Below are positions 57,713 through 64,000 of a DNA stretch of 64,000 bases, piece after piece; within the stretch, counting starts at the first letter, position 1, and each line of letters begins with the position of its first letter. The DNA is from Ectocarpus siliculosus. Lineage: Eukaryota; Sar; Phaeophyceae; Ectocarpales; Ectocarpaceae. The translations under genes were made by a program, and so were the position numbers. The DNA is taken from contig FN649744.1 of assembly GCA_000310025.1 (NCBI GenBank), positions 1,273,818 through 1,337,817 on the forward strand, read 5' to 3'. The notes beneath the pieces are model-generated. The model made no database searches. It had not been told where the DNA came from and was given only the letters and a program-made list of their open reading frames with translations.

Positions 57713-57950
57713 GGTGTTGTAGAATGGTTTGTACCATTTGAGGACTTGGTCAGTTTTGGGACTCCTGCGTTTGCAGTCGTAGTCCCCCGGCTAGTATTTG
57801 TGGGGAGAGAGATGGATTTGTAAGAGTTGACGCCGGCCTTCGCAGCTAACGCGGCCGGAGAGACGATGAGCGTTTCGTGCGTCTCTCGCCCCAACACGTA
57901 GCCTAGAAACCGAAGAAATAATGAAGCAATTCGACAGGAAACAAAATAAA
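57713..57950 (+). repeat. A2 repeat of the second YR element
   Basis: 238 bases ending acaaaataaa, directly followed by repeat F. Confidence 0.85.
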
Positions 57951-58055
57951 GGGCTGGTGTAAAACCGGCGACGAGGACCCGGTCAAAAGTAGTATGGTAC
58001 GGAAACAGAGTGAACTATTGTTGTCTTGGTAATATTGAATCGTATTACTGTAGGT
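57951..58055 (+). repeat. Direct repeat F, right of the truncated YR element
   Basis: 105 bases, 'gggctggtgtaaaaccggcg' to 'tattactgtaggt'. Includes 'aaacagagtgaac', which is deleted in the left copy. Confidence 0.8.
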
Positions 58056-59042
58056 GTAGCTTCGAGCTCCCCGTAGCATCGCTTGTGAGTCTGGGTAATC
58101 AGCTTATAGCGGTAGCGCTTCGGACTGAGCCGTCCTGGAGAAGTTTCCGCACGTGCTCCCTGAGAGGAAATCCTACCTGTTCGTATCACGACGTGAAACA
58201 CAGTGGGTGCTGATACGGAACTTGGTGACCCTCACACGATGAGAAACACGATGTTGTTGTTCCTGGCTGACCCCAAGATCAGGTTGTGATGGTAGACAAT
58301 GAGAGAGAGGCGAGCTGGTCAACTCTGAAAACCTCGAAACAACAGAAACACCACCCCCCTCGCATACGTGTACGTATGGCCAAGGCAGCGTCTCGTCCTT
58401 GGAGACGAACACGATGGCGTTATGCCGTTGTTTTGTGCAAGGACGCATGGAAGCGCGTCGTTGCTTGTGTCTGTCCCCTTCATTTTCAGCTGTACCTTGA
58501 TGCGGGTCATGCCTCATCTGCTTCTGAGGGGCGCTGATGGCTCTTGTTTCGTCCACGGAGTAGGCGTTTGGTCGATTGGGATGAGGGTGCGGGCGTCTGT
58601 GCTTTGCGTGTTGCGTGTTGTGTGTTGTTCTACGGCGGTTTGATTGAAACACGTTGTCTCTCTGCACCAATATATTACAGAGGGGATTTTGCTGACTCTC
58701 TTTGTCATCGAGAGCGAACCACCTGGCCCCAAGGATATTTGGTCAATCCGTAAATTCCGGGCACCTTTTCTCTCTCTCTTCACTGCATGCAATAAATCCC
58801 TCCTGAGTGCTTTAGCCAGATAAGAGATATCTCGAACCATGACCTTTAGTGAGCATTGATGGTACATAGCATTGACGGATGACCGTGGCACTCAGAATCT
58901 CCTCCTGGTGAGTACATGCCGGTTCGTAGTGGGAGCTCTCCTCGTCGGCTGCCGGAATGCAACTGGCGGAATCGTTCCAACTCGCGCGAGGGCAGGCATT
59001 AACAGGATAGCACAAACACCCCACATGCCGAACATGCGTTTC
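58056..59042. other. No gene recognised
   Basis: Open frames to 165 codons on minus without motifs. Lies downstream of the cysteine-rich gene and may contain its 3' untranslated region. Confidence 0.4.
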
Positions 59043-60508
59043 TCAACGTCCTGGATCCGGAGCCATGGTAATGTAGGTTAACATAACAATGGTGAGCCCC
59101 TTCGAGTAGCCGCAGTTTTGGCACTCGATATGGCTGCGGGATTTCTGGCACCGAGTAATGGTGACGCGCCGTTCCTCGGGGTCCGTACACTTCCGGCACC
59201 TGCGTCGCACGCCGAAATAGAACCAGCAGCCGTTGGTTTGCGAGGCACAGTTCATATCTCGTCATCACACCAGTGGGATCAAGGTAGCTTTACAACATCA
59301 TCACAGCGGTTGTTGTACAAAATCAGGTTTTTCTTACCAGTTTTTTGCGCACGTGTGGCAGTGACATCGCACTGCCCGGATGGTCTTGCCACAGCCGGCA
59401 CACATGGGGATGAGAACCTTGATACCCTCCTGCGGCCGGAGAAGGGCCAGACATAGCGCCTTGAATGCCCGAGCGTTCGCGACAATGCTATCGGTCTGCA
59501 GCATGTTCACCTGGAGCAGAGCGAGCGGGTGAGAGCGGGAGGTCAAGCGGGAGGCGGGCAAGAGCGGGTATGCAGCCACTTTCAGAGAAAAATGTACGGA
59601 TTCTACTACTCCGTATGTACCAGGCAGCACAATCGACTTCCGGCTTTGTGATGCTGGCAGAGGGTACTGCTATGCATTCAGCGTGCTGCACAAGATGGAG
59701 AGAGTCCAGTTGGATTTAGGAGCCAATCTTGTTCCGGGGGGGATGCATGTGATTCTGCAGCGTGTTTGTGCCTTCCCCAAAGAGCAGACTACAATCTACA
59801 GACCCAACACCTTATGTCTACATGTCTGTCTATATATGATTTCCTGGGGTTGTCTACCTCGTGGGTGTATTCTCATTAAGATACCGAATTCTCGCCGCCA
59901 CTGGGCTGGATGTCAACCATAGTTTTCTCCGTCGTGATTTCAGGAGCTACATTGTCACCATGGACGTGGGCGCGTTTCGATGAGAAGGCCAATATTTCAT
60001 ACAATCGCCTCTGTGCGCCGTTTGTTATTCTGAGGTCGCTCCGCCATTCTGTTTTCGATTCTTCTCGCCTGCCAGCCGCGTCGCCCTGGAAACCATTTGC
60101 ATTGTTTACCACCATATATATTTTCAAATAGATTTCAACACGTTTTCAACGGAAGGATACCTGCATGGTGTCGGAGAGAACCTTGCGGTCCCGAAAAACG
60201 GTGTTTGACACGTGGTCAGGCTCGGACGTAAAGCCAAGGAAGCTGCCTGGACGAACAGAAGCTTCAGCGTCCCCGCCAGCGTGGTCATCCCCTGGAGGCG
60301 ATGGCGGCGTGTCTTCTGCCACCGCCACCGATGGTGGCTGTCTGGTGGCGCTGCAAGCAGCAACACCGCCGACATGAACACCCGGAGCAGACGGGGGGCG
60401 CGACCTTGCCGTTGCCCCGGCCGCGGCCATCGCCACCGGTGACGGCGATCGCTTCTTGATGAAGACAAAAAGGTTGTCTTTAAGGCTCTCGGACGCCAAT
60501 AGACTCTT
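59043..60508 (-). CDS. Cysteine-rich, probably zinc-binding protein, four exons seen
   Basis: Exons on minus: 60508-60161, 60085-59885, 59510-59338, 59199-59043, with consistent phases (0,0,2). The start lies further upstream and was not found; the first exon follows a GCAG acceptor. It begins KSLLASESLKDNLFVFIKKR and then has a Ser/Pro/Ala-rich stretch. The second exon has LRITNGAQRRLYEILAFSSK. The third and fourth carry the metal-binding part: MCAGCGKTIRAVRCHCHTC, NWCRKCTDPEERR, ECQNCGYSKG, about ten cysteines in CxxC pairs over 55 residues. This suggests two or three zinc sites, such as zinc ribbons or a RING-like fold. Family and role are not recognised. Confidence 0.55.
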
Positions 60509-61221
60509 CTGCTTGCAAAAATACGTATATTTGCGGCGGATACAGAGTGTTGCGAGGGATCACGCGAGAGTCGGTCACACACAGTAAGCCAAAACAACAA
60601 ACATATCGTAAAATCCCAATGAATTCAGTGGAGGATCGCCCAGAACGGATTTGTCGGATGCAGGCTGGAGGTAGGGTACGCGAATAGGATGTTTTGTCTT
60701 GGGTCACCGTCTGTGCCCGTGTTTTCGTTATTTGCATCGACCGTTCTAACCGGCTGACCAATGAAAACACGTCAGTCTCAAGTGCGGGCGGTTGAAAACA
60801 CGAAACGCTTCTAAAATATGTGTGAACGCGTACGGGTGGATGTGAGGAAGGCGGTGACACAACGTCTCAACTAAGAATATGGAAAATTGGACACTCTGCT
60901 AGCACATCAGGTAAAGTGATCAGGGGGTTCCCTGCGAAGCATGCGACCCTGCAAAATTTGTCGAGTCTATGTTCCCGCCCTACCCATATCGGCACCTCCG
61001 GTACAAGTCGCGTAACTCAGTCCCAAGGCGACACGCGAAGGTTCGGTTGAACAAGCGAAAACCCAAAACATTCGAAGTGAATTTTTCACCGAAGCAAATG
61101 TCCGCCTTCACAAGACGACCGGTTGTCGTACATACGCGAGTGTATCGATTCATATTCACATGTTTGACGCCCGAGGTGCTACAATAATCTACATGTGAAT
61201 GTGTCCATCCACAAGCAGGCC
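60509..61221. other. Probable 5' part of the cysteine-rich gene and spacer
   Basis: A further exon and the start codon of the gene ending at 59043 are expected here on minus. No exon could be chosen with confidence. Confidence 0.35.
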
Positions 61222-61590
61222 TCAAATGTGGACCACGGCGAACCCAAGCGCAGGCAATTCTTGTCTAGATTTTCGAACCGAACATTTATAATTCCCCCAG
61301 GTAGCTACGCATACGCCGGCGGCCCGCACGGACGATGCAGGCAAGCGAGGTTCGACAAGACCAATACAATCCACCCCGAACTTGACCGCCTGCAAGACAA
61401 TAAGTTGTCGCTCGAGGTCCTGTTTCTGCTTCTCCCGCCCAGGCAACGGCGGCGGTGGCCGCGGTTGCTGGTCTGCAGGACCTTCCCTGTCGACAGAAGG
61501 TCCCCCTGCCTCGCCCGAGTTGACCGTCGCTGCCGAGGAAGGCAGGCCGAGTTGCAGGCCGCCCGCCGTGCTGCTGCCACTGCCGCCGCT

Positions 61591-61623
<33 letters not shown>

Positions 61624-62098
61624 GCCGCCACCGCCGCCACCGTCACCACCGCCGCCGACGACGTTGGGAGCATCACCGCCCGGTGAGTCGGTCGCCCCGC
61701 CGTTGCCCCCTTGTCCCCCCCACGCGCCCGCCGTCTCGCTGTCTCGCGCGTTTGGGAGAGCGTGTTGGTGATTCCGAGCTGTGGTCCTCCGGAGGAACGG
61801 CACGGCGGCGACCGGTGGCTCTTGTCGGGGGGCCTGCTCCTCCTCCTCCCCCTCCTCGTCCTCTGACGGAGGCGATTCCGCCCCTCCTGGTCGCGGCTAA
61901 AACTTTCCCTCTCGAGGCTGGCGTCTGTGCCTTGCACGCCTGACACGTGCAGCAGTTGCAAAAGGCGTTTGAGAGACGGGACACGGCGAGGGAAGGGGGG
62001 CACCGGTTGACGGGGTACAAGCATATGAAGATTAAGGGAAACGTCGAGGAAAGGCCAGGGGGCGCGGTTTCATTATGCCCAAGCGGAGCAATGTCCAC
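61222..62098 (-). CDS. Possible low-complexity gene, boundaries unknown
   Basis: On minus, one frame has GREKQKQDLERQLIVLQAVK (coiled-coil-like) followed by a likely donor GTATGC near 61312. Upstream is a long Gly run encoded by a (GCC)n tract at about 61570-61650. Another frame near 61960 has CNCCTCQACKAQTPASRGK, a tight cysteine cluster like that of the neighbouring gene. I cannot join these into one model. The GC-triplet tract makes all frames open. Confidence 0.25.
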
Positions 62099-62379
62099 GT
62101 GAACATTGTCAGTCCATGTGTCAGCCCGTGTGCCAGGGGTGGGAGGAGAAGTTGTTCGAAACGTAAGTGTGCGTTATGTCCTCTGTAGGATTGCCGATGC
62201 TCAAAAAGGCGCCATGCTGTGTGGATATCTTGCTCGGACTGTTAGTATTTTTTCGGCGGTCACACAAGAGTGACTGAGTGCTGAAATGGGTTAACCTCGC
62301 AACTTCGCGACATTTGCGACGTGGGAGGTGCAGTCGTCACCCAAACTGGAACGTTTTCTCAAATTATGACCAAACAATG
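62099..62379. other. Spacer
   Basis: Nothing recognisable. Confidence 0.4.
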
Positions 62380-62560
62380 CGTAAGCCTAAACTTTAAATG
62401 TGTACGAAATGCTCGACTTCACGTTCGACGAGGGAAAGGAAAGTCCTTCTTGCCAGAAAAATGAAGGGAACCATCGCAGAAGGAAGGCCGAGAAAAACCT
62501 CCTGGGTGGTCTTCCTCCTGTGTGCCCCGGCATGTACAGAAAACGTAAAAAGAGTTGAGA
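62380..62560 (+). repeat. Partial third copy of the inverted-duplication family
   Basis: Shares 'gacttcacg.tcgacgaggga.ag', 'atcgcagaaggaa'-like and 'ttcctcctgtgtgccccgg' with the outer ends of the arms at about 41580-41735 and 43440-43555. Encodes DFTFDEGKES against DFTVDEGKKR in the left arm. Confidence 0.55.
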
Positions 62561-63181
62561 ATAAAGACCGGCGTACAGAATGGTGGGACGACAATCCATG
62601 GGAGCCTGAGTTCAAGGGCCCCAAGACGATATTGCTCCGCTTGTTTCTGACACGTCTACACAGAGAGAAAGTAGCGAAGAAAACCATCACTCTGGGAGAG
62701 TGTTGTTGCGCTGACGATTAGGAAATGGCGACACCGACGATCAAATCATGGTAGAACATCGTGTGTCAAGGGTATGACAGCCAATAATCATCACGACATG
62801 TGTAGATTCGGCGTCGCCACGGGGGGGTGAAGACACATTATTTTCGTGTGTGGTGGGTTTCCACGGGCTTGGCCGTTCCCGTCTCGACCCAGCACGACCC
62901 AACTACCACCTCGTGGTGTTTGACTCATGTGTTCCTAGTTCTTCTACAAGATGCATGTGTACGTGTGCATGAACACCGCTCGAGGTGGGGCGGGTAACCT
63001 CGCCAGCGTGCTCATCAGACCAATAAATCTTAGCCGGAAGACCGTTTCCGGCTTCTACGACGCCCTGCAATAAAAAATTACTTGATGCATCGGATGTTGC
63101 TGCTCTCACCTCGACCACCAGGCTCTCTAGGCACCCCGGGGCGTCTCCTATCACAACCCACCCAGTGACTCGCTCAGAATA
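62561..63181. other. No confident gene
   Basis: A minus frame at 63154-62903 (ESLVVEVRAATSDASSNFLL) looks slightly protein-like but has no family match or clear splice sites. Confidence 0.3.
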
Positions 63182-63695
63182 TCACCCTGTGCCGCTGCCA
63201 TTTTGTCCTTGACGACGGTCGCCTTCTGTTGTTGTCCGTTTGGGAGTGGGTATCGTGACGCAGCGGTGGGAACACAGAAGGTCGTCGCAACACAAACGAA
63301 CAATCGCCAAGAGCGGGATACACCCTTGAAAGAACAGCATCATATTGTCGTATTCTTTGCGACGTTGGGGATGGCAACTCTGGAAGCACCTAACACTATT
63401 TGATGCTGTTGATGAGCGCAACGCTTTGTGGGGCGTCTTGTTTCAGGAGGCGATGGAAAGATATGGCAGGCGAAACGCCCGTACAACGGGGGCGTGAGTT
63501 CAAGTGCAAGACGATACCAGCTGCATATTAGCAATGCAGAGTAACTGGTGACACACGTTACACACCTTGCGAATTTTGGGTACAACGTTCTGCGCCCACG
63601 GCATGCGTTCCCAGCTGTCGGTGATGGTGGCCAACTCCAGAAAGAAGGAACTCGCCGGCATGCCGTCGACTTGGTCGACACGACGAGCAAGAACT
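63182..63695 (-). CDS. Two probable exons of an unrecognised gene
   Basis: Exon 63695-63566 (acceptor GGCAG, donor GTGTGT) encodes VLARRVDQVDGMPASSFFLE and WERMPWAQNVVPKIRK. It joins in phase 0 to 63379, which begins SCHPQRRKEYDNMMLFFQGC and contains IPLLAIVRLCCDDL, possibly a membrane or buried helix. The frame ends at 63182. Earlier exons would lie to the right, partly outside the window. Family unknown. Confidence 0.4.
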
Positions 63696-64000
63696 CTGCC
63701 GCAAAGGAAATGAAACACGCATGACGGGACACACTCGTTCATATGAGACGTACGAACGTGGATCAGTACTATCTCAACCGCCTACTCTAGGATTTACCAA
63801 TTCTTTACAAGAATAACCACCCCTTTTCCGAATGCCAAACACGGTGAAATGTGTTCAACGTGAGCCAATTACGCCATATTTCCATCAGATCAAGAAATAC
63901 GGTCACTGAAGGTGCCACACCCCCCACAGAATTACACCCCTGGTCAAAATAGATATTTTCCCCGGGACACGTATCGTCAGGGCTGTAATGTTGTGTAGAA
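63696..64000. other. Right edge of the window
   Basis: Likely intron or upstream sequence of the gene at 63182-63695. Nothing else recognised. Confidence 0.35.

Larger units (their letters stand above)
56267..57950 (+). mobile_element. Second copy of the YR element, 5'-truncated, opposite orientation
   Basis: Starts inside the recombinase gene and continues through A1 (57146-57383), B2 (57384-57645), a 67-base spacer, and A2 (57713-57950). The order and the A1/B2 abutment are the same as in the 31.5-38 kb element. B1, Gag-like ORF and the recombinase N-terminus are absent. A1 and A2 differ at about ten positions, so this copy is older. Confidence 0.88.

Noticed and set aside
61380-61780. Proline-rich plus-strand protein
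   Set aside because: Produced by the (GCC)n tract; all frames are open and none has a family motif.

Overview
The window looks like nuclear DNA of a multicellular stramenopile, most probably a brown alga of the Ectocarpus type. The signs are genes cut into many short exons with GT-AG introns, a long FNIP/leucine-rich-like repeat protein with W-P motifs, an HSPA12-type chaperone, and very dense transposon and foldback material between genes. No bacterial gene organisation, rRNA or CRISPR array is visible. The species call is inference.

Layout. 1-2.3 kb: 3' half of an ammonium transporter gene. 2.3-7.5 kb: gene-poor DNA with a GGACGTCC foldback element. 7.9-9.9 kb: FNIP-repeat protein (minus). 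10.2-11.3 kb: large palindrome. 13.0-13.4 kb: tRNA-derived SINE. 13.9-18.9 kb: Ty1/copia element that has gag, protease and integrase but no reverse transcriptase. 23.5-28.0 kb: a complete six-exon HSPA12-like chaperone gene (minus). 28.3 kb: decayed CCCATGGG foldback. 31.5-38.0 kb: a tyrosine-recombinase (YR) element inserted in another repeat. 41.6-43.6 kb: inverted duplication. 47.5, 50.7 kb: two more CCCATGGG foldbacks. 51.8-55.9 kb: five-exon gene made of four one-exon modules plus a coiled coil. 56.2-58.1 kb: a truncated, inverted second copy of the YR element. 59.0-60.5 kb: cysteine-rich gene (minus). 61-64 kb: weakly supported gene pieces.

The most interesting system is the YR element at 31522-38035. 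Along its coding strand it reads B1 - hairpin tandem array - Gag-like CCCH ORF - tyrosine recombinase - A1 - B2 - A2. That is the split-direct-repeat arrangement of PAT/Ngaro-type DIRS retroelements, and A1/B2 abut exactly as the two element ends would in a circle. Yet no reverse transcriptase is present: only about 0.17 kb separates the Gag-like ORF from the recombinase ATG. The insertion site can be read against an uninterrupted paralogous repeat at 39.5 kb and shows no target-site duplication. A second copy at 56.3-57.95 kb keeps the recombinase C-terminal half and the A1-B2-A2 end.

The second notable item is the gene at 51844-55856. Four related modules of about 65-78 residues each occupy one exon. 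The three internal module exons are all bounded by phase-2 introns, an arrangement that allows exon shuffling; I do not recognise the module family.

Exon boundaries were placed by eye from GT-AG signals, frame continuity and family resemblance; no search or alignment program was run.
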